This document shows positions 18,660 to 25,757 of a DNA stretch of 64,000 nucleotides, piece after piece. A program made the position numbers and the translations under genes. Position 1 is the first letter of the stretch; every line of letters begins with the position of its first letter. The notes under the pieces were generated by a model. That model was not told where the DNA came from. It saw only the letters and a list, made by a program, of their open reading frames with translations, and made no database searches. Source of the stretch: PHBD01 sp964578535 (GTDB lineage Bacteria; Desulfobacterota; Syntrophia; Syntrophales; PHBD01); NCBI GenBank assembly GCA_964578535.1, contig CAZODI010000011.1, positions 28,329 through 92,328 on the forward strand. Reading direction: 5' to 3'.

Positions 18660-18736
18660 CATTTCTGCGAAATAAGCACCCCCCCTTACGTCGGCTTTTT
18701 CCATGGATGAGAATCCATTTCAGGGAGGGATGCAAG

Positions 18737-19033
18737 ATGACGCAAAACGAATCCCCGTATCATCCGTTGGAGAAGGAAACCAGGACCCCGACTGAAGCCG
18801 CGTACCAATTCGGACTATCTGTGTACCAGCAGTTGCAGAAGGAAACCAGGACCCCAATCGAAGTCGCATTTCAATATGGAATAACCGTGGGAACCCTGGC
18901 CAACTGGCGATCCCAAAAGATTGGACCTCGTTATTACAAACTAGGAGCCAGGCGGATCATTTATTTCCAGAAAGACCTTGACGCTTGGGCAAAGTCGGCA
19001 CCGGTCAACACGCGGGACAGCGTGGAGGCCTAG
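18737..19033 (+). CDS. Small HTH protein (excisionase/AlpA-like) with internal duplication
   Basis: 98 residues from ATG 18737 behind GGGAGGGA; an open frame extends upstream but has no better start. The C-terminal half (TVGTLANWRSQKIGPRYYKLGARRIIYFQKDLDAW) matches the MerR-like winged HTH of excisionase/AlpA/HTH_17 proteins. The N-terminal half repeats the first helix region: KETRTPTEAAYQFG and KETRTPIEVAFQYG, 22 residues apart, from a 66-bp tandem DNA duplication. Expected role: directionality factor or regulator of the element. It is the first gene after the terminator and likely starts the replication operon. Confidence 0.75.
   Translation: MTQNESPYHPLEKETRTPTEAAYQFGLSVYQQLQKETRTPIEVAFQYGITVGTLANWRSQKIGPRYYKLGARRIIYFQKDLDAWAKSAPVNTRDSVEA
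18771..18902 (+). repeat. 66-bp tandem duplication inside HTH gene
   Basis: Copies at 18771-18836 and 18837-18902. The first 19 bases are identical and the rest is diverged but clearly alignable. It stays in frame and adds 22 residues ahead of the HTH domain. Confidence 0.8.
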
Positions 19034-19036
19034 ACC

Positions 19037-19291
19037 ATGGCCGGCAACTTAAAGGCCGTCGTCACCGGGGGCGGGGTGTTCCGGCCCAGCCGCCGATTCC
19101 GCCGGCACTATGACCGGATTTTCCGCCGCGATCCCCTGGCCGCGAACGTGCTCCTGCTTCTCGCTGAGCTGGCCGACGACCAGGGGCAGGTTCATTTCGA
19201 CGGCCCGCCGGAGGTTGAGCTTGCCGTGCTCATGGCGGCGCGGTTCGAGGACCCCCGTGCTTATCAGCTATCAGGGGGGCCGAAACGATGA
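19037..19291 (+). CDS. Hypothetical element protein (84 aa)
   Basis: 84 residues beginning MAGNLKAVVTGGGVFRPS, basic N-terminus, then a hydrophobic helix (AANVLLLLAELADDQGQVHF) and an acidic C-terminus. No family recognised. It starts 3 bases after the HTH gene stop and overlaps the following gene by 4 bases (ATGA), so it belongs to the same operon. Compact size and tight coupling suggest a small replication or regulatory accessory protein; function unknown. Confidence 0.65.
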   Translation: MAGNLKAVVTGGGVFRPSRRFRRHYDRIFRRDPLAANVLLLLAELADDQGQVHFDGPPEVELAVLMAARFEDPRAYQLSGGPKR

Positions 19292-19971
19292 ACCGGGGTT
19301 ACATCCGCCTATACCGCAAGTCCCTTGATGCAGATTGGATCAAGAACCACAAGCTCTGGGCCTTCTGGTCGTGGTGCCTTTTGAAGGCAACCCACAAGGA
19401 ATTTGACGCCATCGTCGGGTTGCAAGTCGTCCACCTGATGCCCGGTCAGTTTATCTTCGGACTGAAGAAGGCAGCGGAGGAAACAGGGCTGACCATCCGG
19501 GAAATCAGGACTGTCCTGGACTTCCTGAAGAAAGCCCAAAATGTGACAATCAAAACGACAAACAAATTTTCGGTTATAACCGTTATAAATTGGGATATTT
19601 ACCAAGGCGACAGCCGAGAAAACGACAAGCAAAACGACAAACCACGGGCAAACAAAGGGCAACATACAAACACAGAAGAACATGAAAAGAATATATTTCG
19701 TCAAAATGCCCTTACCGTCGTTTCCTACCTGAACGAAAAAACCGGGAAGCATTTCCGGGATACTTCCCATATCGAAGCCCGCTTGAAAGACGGCGGCACG
19801 GTTGACGATTGCCGGCGGATCATCGACGCGAAGTTGAAGGATCCCCATTTCATCGCAAACCCGAAATACCTCAACCCTCAAACCCTCTTCCGTCCTGCCC
19901 ATTGGGATAAATACCTGAACGAGGCAATGGAGCCGACGAAAGACAACGGCGGCTGGGGAAAGGTGTTCTGA
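19288..19971 (+). CDS. Phage-type replication protein (Phg_2220_C domain)
   Basis: 227 residues. The N-terminal ~110 residues (GYIRLYRKSLDADWIKNHKL ... TIREIRTVLDFLKKAQNVTI) form a winged-helix replisome-organizer-like domain. The C-terminal ~80 residues match the conserved phage C-terminal domain Phg_2220_C: VVSYLNEKTGKHFRDTS, RLKDGGTVDDCRRIIDAK, YLNPQTLFRPAHWDKYLNEA. A Lys/Asn-rich linker (130-150) has visibly lower GC than its surroundings. Such proteins act with a DnaB-like helicase or loader in phage replication initiation, consistent with the ATPase two genes downstream. Confidence 0.85.
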   Translation: MNRGYIRLYRKSLDADWIKNHKLWAFWSWCLLKATHKEFDAIVGLQVVHLMPGQFIFGLKKAAEETGLTIREIRTVLDFLKKAQNVTIKTTNKFSVITVINWDIYQGDSRENDKQNDKPRANKGQHTNTEEHEKNIFRQNALTVVSYLNEKTGKHFRDTSHIEARLKDGGTVDDCRRIIDAKLKDPHFIANPKYLNPQTLFRPAHWDKYLNEAMEPTKDNGGWGKVF

Positions 19972-20309
19972 TGGATAAGCCCTTCGATCTCGGCGAAGCC
20001 CTGTTGAAGTGGAACCGGGAAAACAATCTCGGGGCTGCCGATTATGACCGTATGACGGCGGCACAGATAGCCGCCATGTACCAGGAGCCGAGGGAGATTG
20101 ACCAGGCGGCAGAGATCCGGGCGGCCCTGATAGCTGATAACCTGGAAGGGCTCCGGTTCTGGAGCGAGGACATAGGAGCACTTGTCGCTGTCCGGGAGGC
20201 ATTCCCCGGGAACAGTAGGATCCGTGACCTTGCCGGGCATTTGATCCGGCTGGAAGAGCGGGAGATGGACGACCTTACGGAGGAGATCGAACAATGGCGA
20301 AAACCATGA
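19971..20309 (+). CDS. Hypothetical element protein (112 aa)
   Basis: 112 residues, strongly acidic, mostly helical; starts MDKPFDLGEALLKWNRENN and ends EEIEQWRKP. The start codon overlaps the last base of the replication gene and its end overlaps the next gene by 16 bases. No family recognised. Position between the replication initiator-like protein and the DnaB-like ATPase suggests a helicase loader or accessory role, which is inference only. Confidence 0.65.
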   Translation: MDKPFDLGEALLKWNRENNLGAADYDRMTAAQIAAMYQEPREIDQAAEIRAALIADNLEGLRFWSEDIGALVAVREAFPGNSRIRDLAGHLIRLEEREMDDLTEEIEQWRKP

Positions 20310-21097
20310 AGGACCTGTCCAAGTATGACGGCCCGGACCGCATGGTCACTTCCCGGGAACTGTACGTGAGGCTGCAGGAGAACGACCAGGACGCCTTCAA
20401 GGTCATGTCCGGGATCCCGGGCGTTGATGACGCCACCGATGGGTTCCAAGCCGGCGAGGTTATCACCACCAGCGGCCCGACGAAGAACGGCAAGACCCTG
20501 TTTGCACAGTCTCTTACCGTCAACTTTGCGAAGAGCCTGAATTTCCCCCAATGGTTCACCTTCGAGGTTCCGGCAAGACAGTTTTTGTCTCAATTCCGGC
20601 CCGGGCAGCTACCGCTCATGTATATGCCAACGAAACTGCGGGCTCATGCGATGGACTGGCTTGAAGAGCGGATCCACGAGGGCTTCCAGAAATTTCATTC
20701 TCGGATCGTGTTCCTTGATCACTTGCACTACCTGGTGGACCTGGCCCGGATGCGGAATCCCTCCCTTGAGATCGGACAAGTGATCCGCCGGCTGAAAACC
20801 CTGGCTGTGGACGGCGGCTTCATCATCTTCCTGCTTTGTCACACGACGAAGGGAAAGCCCGAAAACCTGTCATACGAGGCGATCCGAGACAGCAGCTTCG
20901 TTTCCCAGGAATCGGATTCTGTCTTCATGATCCGCCGAACCCCGGACAAGGGGGAGAATACGGCAGAACTTCGCGTGGAGTTTCACCGGAGAACGGGCGT
21001 CATGGAACGGCTTATCCCATTGGTGAAAGTCGGTGGTTTGCTTCAGGAGCGGACAGAGCGTGACACCCCCAAGCGGCACCGGGCGGACCTGGACTGA
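20294..21097 (+). CDS. DnaB/RecA-fold ATPase (helicase-like)
   Basis: 267 residues. Walker A GPTKNGKT (61-68), Walker B IVFLDHLHYL (D142) and a later HTTKGK segment (sensor-like) are arranged as in the C-terminal domain of DnaB helicases, but the N-terminal DnaB domain is missing, so the protein is about half the length of cellular DnaB. Likely the element replicative helicase or a helicase-like loader. Start ATG 20294 overlaps the previous gene by 16 bases; the stop overlaps the next ATG (TGATG). Confidence 0.85.
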   Translation: MAKTMKDLSKYDGPDRMVTSRELYVRLQENDQDAFKVMSGIPGVDDATDGFQAGEVITTSGPTKNGKTLFAQSLTVNFAKSLNFPQWFTFEVPARQFLSQFRPGQLPLMYMPTKLRAHAMDWLEERIHEGFQKFHSRIVFLDHLHYLVDLARMRNPSLEIGQVIRRLKTLAVDGGFIIFLLCHTTKGKPENLSYEAIRDSSFVSQESDSVFMIRRTPDKGENTAELRVEFHRRTGVMERLIPLVKVGGLLQERTERDTPKRHRADLD

Positions 21098-21246
21098 TGA
21101 AACCTGACACCCTGGCCAACATCCTGAAGCAGCGAGTCAAGAAGGCCCTGGCCCGATTCGAGTTGAAACGCGAAGGGCGACGGAGGCCGTCCGGGAGAGC
21201 GAAGGCAGCGGATCGAGGAGGACGGGACGATGAAAGAAATCGCTGA
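21097..21246 (+). CDS. Small basic hypothetical protein (49 aa)
   Basis: 49 residues starting MKPDTLANILKQRVKKALAR, then Arg/Gly-rich. Its ATG overlaps the helicase stop, indicating translational coupling. Very basic, possibly nucleic-acid binding. Supported by position and coupling rather than homology. Confidence 0.5.
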   Translation: MKPDTLANILKQRVKKALARFELKREGRRRPSGRAKAADRGGRDDERNR

Positions 21247-21316
21247 GGCTGTGCTTGTGGCGCTTTTCGGGCTGACGTTGGGCTTCTACATCTGGACGAT
21301 GATTTCTTGTGGTTGA
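21230..21316 (+). CDS. 28-residue single-helix membrane peptide
   Basis: ATG 21230 is preceded by GAGGAG. The 28 residues (MKEIAEAVLVALFG ... SCG) form one continuous hydrophobic helix with charged N-terminus. It overlaps the previous small gene by 17 bases. Such mini-membrane peptides occur in phages and satellites; function unknown. Confidence 0.5.
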   Translation: MKEIAEAVLVALFGLTLGFYIWTMISCG

Positions 21317-21414
21317 GATTGATTGCCGTTGTCCTCCGTGAGGGGGCCGGGTGCTGGCCTGGCCCGGTCCCTGAGGAGGAGGCGGAAATAAAATAGAAAC
21401 GAATGGAGGAGCAC

Positions 21415-21828
21415 ATGGAAAACCAAGTTGTGAGAGCAGTTGCGGCAGAGGGAGCCGGTTATCTTTACAGCGGCCCGGCAATCGAGGAGCGGCTAAAAGG
21501 CATGGGGCGGTCCGAAATGATCGAGGCCGGGGGCGCATGGAGCGCAACACCCCCGGCGAGAATCCCCGATGCCGCCGATGACACCCGCGAGGACGCCCTG
21601 GGGACCCTGGAGACGCCGGAAGGGTCACGGGCCATTGATCTGAACATCCTGGGCGTCATGATTGCGAATGGCTCCACCATCGACACCCTGACGGCGCGGT
21701 TCGTGACCTTGGGAGATACACCGGTCAAGGCGAAGTCGAAAGCGATCCGCGAATTTCCCGAGGCCCGCCGGATCTTCAACCTTGTCTTTCAGCGCGAGCA
21801 GGCGGCGAGGCAGGGGGTGCGATCATGA
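21415..21828 (+). CDS. Hypothetical element protein (137 aa)
   Basis: 137 residues from ATG 21415, chosen because GGAGGAG ends 4 bases upstream (an in-frame ATG at 21403 lacks a site). The sequence is MENQVVRAVAAEGAGYLY..., with an Ala/Asp-rich middle and a helical C-terminus (REFPEARRIFNLVFQREQAA). No family recognised. It overlaps the following coiled-coil gene by 4 bases (ATGA). Confidence 0.65.
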   Translation: MENQVVRAVAAEGAGYLYSGPAIEERLKGMGRSEMIEAGGAWSATPPARIPDAADDTREDALGTLETPEGSRAIDLNILGVMIANGSTIDTLTARFVTLGDTPVKAKSKAIREFPEARRIFNLVFQREQAARQGVRS

Positions 21829-22376
21829 AGATGTTGACGAAAGGCGAGATGGCGGCGGCGATCCTCAAGGCGGTTCCCGAGCTTTCCGTCAAGCAGAAGG
21901 ACCTGAAAGCTGCGGAGGATGAAGTCAAGACGCTCCGGGAGCGGATCGAGGGCTACACCGCACAGGCCGGAGAGTTTCAGGCGGAGGCCGAAAGAATCAA
22001 AGCCGAGTTGGTGAAGACCATTGCAGTCGGACAGGACTCCGGGCCGGTCCAGCGGAAGGCCCGGAAGATCCGCGAGGACCTGGCCGACATGGAGGTGCTG
22101 CGGGAAGCGACGGAAAGCGTTTTGGGGGATAAGGAAGCTACCCTGGAGGAGGCCCGGCAGGAGTTGGGGTCTCTGTTTGCCCATGCGGTCATCACAGCGA
22201 AGGCAGAAGTCGAGGCCGCCCTACAGAAACGATGCGCCGAGATTGAGGCGGATTTGAAGGCTTGGGGGGAAGCTGTTTGGGATGTTTCGCGGGAAGTCGG
22301 TTGTAATCCGCCCCCGGGCAGACACGCCTTGAGCATCGGTGGACACGCTGACTTGCATCATGCCCTGGGATTATAG
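21825..22376 (+). CDS. Coiled-coil hypothetical protein (183 aa)
   Basis: 183 residues, almost entirely helical with heptad-rich segments about 18-125 (LKAAEDEVKTLRERIEGYTA, EVLREATESVLGDKEATLEE). The last 25 residues are Gly/His-rich and may be non-native extension. No enzyme motif. Similar long-helix proteins occur beside recombination or replication genes in phages, but I cannot assign a role. After its stop, 22377-22594 is non-coding with two small hairpins (about 22384-22408 and 22478-22497). Confidence 0.65.
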   Translation: MKMLTKGEMAAAILKAVPELSVKQKDLKAAEDEVKTLRERIEGYTAQAGEFQAEAERIKAELVKTIAVGQDSGPVQRKARKIREDLADMEVLREATESVLGDKEATLEEARQELGSLFAHAVITAKAEVEAALQKRCAEIEADLKAWGEAVWDVSREVGCNPPPGRHALSIGGHADLHHALGL

Positions 22377-22594
22377 ACTTATGCGGTCGCCTCGTCCATG
22401 GGCGACCGGCCCCCGCTGGCACCGCAGCGGCGGCAGCCCGGCAGGTTCGCAGGGCGCGGGCCTGTCCGGGTTTCTTACCCCATGGCTTCGGGGTAGGTTC
22501 TTCCTGAGGGGGTGAATCGGTACGGTACGCAGAAGCGCGATATTCGCTTAGATAGCGGTCGATTTTGAACCATTTTGATTTGATGGGAGGGAGC

Positions 22595-23050
22595 ATGGAA
22601 TTGACGGTCACGAAGGACAGGGGGTGTGTTCCGGTTAGCGCGATGACCTACACGGAAGCGAGGACCAATGTGGATGCGATCCATGCCAACCTGAACAACA
22701 CAAGGGAACTTATTTATGAGCTGTATGTCCGCAAGGGCTGGGATGCTCTCGGTTACGAAAGCTGGCGGGAATGCGTGGTGAAGGAATTCGGGAACAGTCA
22801 GGCATATCTCTACCGGCAACTGGAAGCCGCACAGACAGAAAAAGTGATTTCGCCAATTGGCGAAAAGCAAATCCCGGAATCACAACTTCGCCCCCTCACC
22901 CGCCTTGAGCCGGAGAAACAGAAAGAAGCCTGGACCCGCGCCGTCGAGACCGCCCCGGACGAAGGAAGACACGCCCCCGAGGTGGATCGTTCAACCTGGG
23001 GCAACCTGGGGCGTCCCGGAGGGCGTTTAGAACGTTCGTTCTGGTCCTAG
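22595..23050 (+). CDS. Hypothetical DNA-associated element protein (151 aa)
   Basis: 151 residues from ATG 22595 behind GGGAGGGAG. Residues 10-75 (TEARTNVDAIHANLNNTREL, WDALGYESWRECVVKEFG, SQAYLYRQLEAAQ) resemble the helical N-terminal region found in phage/plasmid ParB-like or DUF3102-type proteins; the second half (LRPLTRLEPEKQKEAWTRAVE) is ParB/KorB-HTH-like. The frame continues open for ~45 codons past the TAG at 23048 to a Cys-rich end (SCKCRPCKEG), so the gene may have been shortened by a nonsense mutation. Last plus-strand gene of the element core. Confidence 0.65.
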   Translation: MELTVTKDRGCVPVSAMTYTEARTNVDAIHANLNNTRELIYELYVRKGWDALGYESWRECVVKEFGNSQAYLYRQLEAAQTEKVISPIGEKQIPESQLRPLTRLEPEKQKEAWTRAVETAPDEGRHAPEVDRSTWGNLGRPGGRLERSFWS

Positions 23051-23451
23051 CGTTGGTTGTTCCCCGATCCTCCGGAGCGCTACACTCAAAATGCAAGTGA
23101 TTTGGTCGAACCTACCCGGACCCCAGTCCAGTCCTGCGATTCAGACCGTCAGTCCGAGTCTTGCAAGTGTCGGCCTTGCAAGGAGGGCTGAGCAAGCATT
23201 CTCCCGGGCAGGTTCAACGATCTACCCCGGACATGGATGTTGACCTGTCCAGGCAGGTGAAAAGGTCCTGGTGGTCATCCGGGAACACATGGCGACGACG
23301 GACAGAGGCGGGAGCGATCTCGCCTTTCTTTCCATGGGCTGGTCGGAATGGTGATATCCATGTAGATTCGGGGGACAAAAAGATCAAGGCGAAGAAGGTC
23401 GGTAAATGAGGAGGGTTTGAGATGAACAATAGAAATATGAAATATGAAAAT
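23051..23451. other. Probable decayed region of the element
   Basis: About 400 bases between the plus-strand core genes and the minus-strand cargo. It starts with the post-stop continuation of the previous frame (to 23190), then shows only weak open frames (one of 82 codons at 23161-23409 without a ribosome-binding site). I treat it as degraded coding DNA or a junction between modules. Confidence 0.4.
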
Positions 23452-23973
23452 CTAAAACGCTAATGAGAAGTGTCCTCTGTTGCCATTATAGATCAATATG
23501 CAATGAGACAATACATCACGGCCGATAAGAGCCTGAAAACCCTGTGGAGCAAGATCACCACAACTGAGCGCTGGGAGAGTCCCCAGAAATAGCGGGACTT
23601 GGGAGTTACCGGCGGGTGGAACAAGTAAACTTATATCATACTGGTCTGCCTGTACTGGCGTATTACCTGTCGATGGAGTTGATACCAGAGTACTTCCTGT
23701 GGGCGTGAGACCAAGTGTAGTCAATATAGTCGGATCAAGACAGGTTGCGCTTGCCCCGGTATCTACGAGCGCGGCAACTCGAACAAGGTTTGGCACGGAT
23801 ACATTGTTTGCCTTCAATGCAGATTCCCGCGCCTCACTGACCCCAACGAAAGCAATGAGTAGTGGGCCTTGCTGCGTAATAGATAGAGTAAAATGAGGCA
23901 CGGGATTCCGAATCCTAAGAGGCGCAAGCACTACAGGGCGCAACGGATCGTGAAATGAACTGGATCTTTTCAA
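23452..23973 (-). CDS. Retropepsin-like aspartic protease
   Basis: Up to 173 residues. The flap-containing aspartyl protease signature is clear: hydrophobic strand then VDTGAS (Asp71-Thr-Gly-Ala), and the second hydrophobic-hydrophobic-Gly element ALIGRDVL (148-155) that closes the psi-loop in retropepsins. One catalytic Asp per chain means it must act as a homodimer, like retroviral proteases. No signal peptide, so cytosolic. It is the last gene of a minus-strand operon with the small protein upstream, whose end it overlaps by 59 bases if ATG 23973 is used; a GTG at 23931 is an alternative. Substrate unknown. Visibly AT-richer than the element core, so probably a separately acquired cargo. 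Confidence 0.85.
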   Translation of the reverse strand: MKRSSSFHDPLRPVVLAPLRIRNPVPHFTLSITQQGPLLIAFVGVSEARESALKANNVSVPNLVRVAALVDTGASATCLDPTILTTLGLTPTGSTLVSTPSTGNTPVQADQYDISLLVPPAGNSQVPLFLGTLPALSCGDLAPQGFQALIGRDVLSHCILIYNGNRGHFSLAF

Positions 23974-24160
23974 TACTCATGATTTGCTTCACAAGAAACG
24001 GTTCCAAACCACAAATTTTATAACCCTCCTTGAGCGCATCTTCATAGCTGGCAAAGGTGTCAATAACCTCATCACCGCGAATGAGGACGAATTTCCCTTC
24101 GTCTTTCCTCAACTCCGGCAACTTCATCTTGTAAGTCGCAAGTTCTTTTTCGAGCGCCAT
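23915..24160 (-). CDS. Small conserved protein paired with the protease (81 aa)
   Basis: 81 residues from ATG 24160, preferred over ATG 24166 because AAAGGGGGAG is 6 bases upstream of it. Sequence features: N-terminal helix (MALEKELATYKMKLPELRK), strand EGKFVLIRGDEV, DTFASYEDALKEGY, then EPFLVKQI. It resembles the small DUF5678-like proteins (short beta-alpha fold). From memory, such proteins are often found immediately before retropepsin-like genes in unrelated bacteria; this needs a database check. Its 3' end overlaps the protease gene. Possible roles: protease substrate, inhibitor or sensor. Confidence 0.75.
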   Translation of the reverse strand: MALEKELATYKMKLPELRKDEGKFVLIRGDEVIDTFASYEDALKEGYKICGLEPFLVKQIMSIEKIQFISRSVAPCSACAS

Positions 24161-24162
24161 GG

Positions 24163-24390
24163 TCATCTCCCCCTTTCATTCTGCATCTCGTTTACGGGTG
24201 GCTTCGAGATCCATGGTTTATCACAGATTATGCTGACGTTCCGACACGCATTGCGGGCTTTCAAACCAGTCATTTCTAGGTTTGCAATATCTATACCGGA
24301 AACGATTTGGCGATTACCTTGCTGACTGATCGTTAAAAGAAAATAACGATATCCGAAAGTTACACCGTCCTTCGATATTAAAATACACAA
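24163..24390 (-). CDS. Possible small protein at head of cargo operon (75 aa)
   Basis: 75 codons from a TTG start at 24390; no good ribosome-binding site. Its stop overlaps ATG 24166 of the next gene (ATGA), the main reason to consider it real. Composition is ordinary (MCILISKDGVTFGYRYFLL...), no family recognised. It could instead be 5' leader. Two TTGACA hexamers on the minus strand (24455-24450 and 24428-24423) lie just upstream; the second is inside a TTGAC-N3-GTCAA dyad (24416-24428), but neither has a good -10. Confidence 0.3.
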   Translation of the reverse strand: MCILISKDGVTFGYRYFLLTISQQGNRQIVSGIDIANLEMTGLKARNACRNVSIICDKPWISKPPVNEMQNERGR

Positions 24391-24552
24391 TGACAGCTAC
24401 AAAGTAAAGGGTTCTTTGACCATGTCAATGTGAATTTTTGCCGGACCCCTGTCAATTTTTTACCACAATTAATTTTTCCTATACAGGTTTGTTTCACACA
24501 CTTCTATTGCAATGTATATGTGAGAAGATTCCGCAATGAACAATTTACTCGC

Positions 24553-24572
24553 TGTTAGCAATAGGTTACACC
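24553..24572 (+). repeat. Integrase arm-type site, right copy
   Basis: Perfect 20-bp direct copy of 16445-16464, here 36 bases from attR. In the excised circle the two copies would flank the core in the same orientation. Confidence 0.7.
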
Positions 24573-24580
24573 TGGCAAGC

Positions 24581-24607
24581 AAAAGGGGGTTAAGCATCTC
24601 GCCTAAC

Positions 24608-24611
<4 letters not shown>
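24581..24611 (-). terminator. Element-borne tRNA-fMet terminator
   Basis: Stem GGGGGTTA (24585-24592) with TAACCCCC (24604-24611), followed on the minus strand by TTTT. It stands at the same position after the tRNA as the hairpin at 16235-16263 but with different, still complementary stem bases, so the element supplies its own terminator to the reconstituted tRNA. Confidence 0.75.
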
Positions 24612-24697
<86 letters not shown>

Positions 24698-24749
24698 TTG
24701 CGTCGTTCCGGAAAAGAGTCCGTTTCTTACGCTCCGGAGCGCGGTTTTG

Positions 24750-25757
24750 TCAAGCAGTTTTCTCCCTCTCCCCCTGCACCTCGTATATTGCCACGCTTCG
24801 CTTGATTCCCCGGATGGGAAAGGGCTCCAGGCGCACGGCCTCCACGTTGTCCCGGACCCGCTCCCAGGTCCTCTCGCAGATCAGGATCTGGCTTCCCCTG
24901 GCCGAGCCGATCAGCCGGGCGGCCAGATTCACGGCGGCGCCGAAGACGGTGTACTCCTTTTTCCGGTGAGACCCGAAGATACCCGCCATCACCTCCCCCG
25001 TCGCGATGCCGATGCCGATGGCCAGTTCTTTCGGACAACCCCCGAGCTGCCTGTTGATGCGGTCAATTTCGTCCCGCATGCCGAGGGCGCTGCGAACCGC
25101 ACGGAGGGCGTCGTCGGGACCCGCCACCGGGGCGCCGAAGAGGCTCATGATCCCGTCCCCGATATGCTTGTCCAGGGTCCCATTGTTCTCCAGGATGATC
25201 CCGTCCAGCGGGGCGAAATAGTACGTGTTGAGAAAATGGGCAACCTCCTCCGGCGTCATCCCCTCGGCGATCTCGGTAAAGCCGCGGATGTCGGTGAACA
25301 CCACCGTTACGGTCTGGCTGATGGGTCGGATGCCCCTTCCCCGTTTCTGAAGCTCCCCGAGAACCTGCTCCGGGACGAACTGCTTGAGCCTCTTCTTGAC
25401 GTTGAACTCCCGGATCTTGGCCCGGAGCTCGCTGTTCTCGAAGGGCTTCGTCAGAAACCCGTCGATCCCCTGGTTCACCGCCTCGATGGCGCTCTCCATC
25501 GTGGCATATCCCGTCAGCATGACCCGCGTGATCTCGGGGTTGATCCGCCCGATGGCGACCAGCGTCTCCATTCCGTCCATACCGGGCATCCGGTAGTCGG
25601 AGATGACCGTCTCGATGGCCTCCCCCCGCTCCCGGACCATCCGGATCGCCTCCCCGCCGCTTTCCGCCGTACAGATCTCGTAGCCGTCCCGCTCCAGAAC
25701 CTTTTTCAGAGACCTGCGCACTCCCTCCTCATCGTCAACAATGAGCACTCCGTTCAT
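24750..25757 (-). CDS. Response regulator with class III adenylate/guanylate cyclase
   Basis: 335 residues. Receiver domain 1-120 with phospho-acceptor D54 (SDYRMPGMDG), acidic pocket VDDEE and K104 (TKPF). Then a short linker (KKRLKQFVPEQVLGEL) and a class III cyclase domain about 148-325 with metal aspartates D156 (FTDIRGFT) and D201 (HIGDGIMSLFGAP), and AIGIATGEVMAG. Phosphorylation should control cAMP (or cGMP) synthesis. The start overlaps the stop of the histidine kinase gene by 4 bases, so kinase and cyclase are translated together as a dedicated pair. Confidence 0.92.
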   Translation of the reverse strand: MNGVLIVDDEEGVRRSLKKVLERDGYEICTAESGGEAIRMVRERGEAIETVISDYRMPGMDGMETLVAIGRINPEITRVMLTGYATMESAIEAVNQGIDGFLTKPFENSELRAKIREFNVKKRLKQFVPEQVLGELQKRGRGIRPISQTVTVVFTDIRGFTEIAEGMTPEEVAHFLNTYYFAPLDGIILENNGTLDKHIGDGIMSLFGAPVAGPDDALRAVRSALGMRDEIDRINRQLGGCPKELAIGIGIATGEVMAGIFGSHRKKEYTVFGAAVNLAARLIGSARGSQILICERTWERVRDNVEAVRLEPFPIRGIKRSVAIYEVQGEREKTA

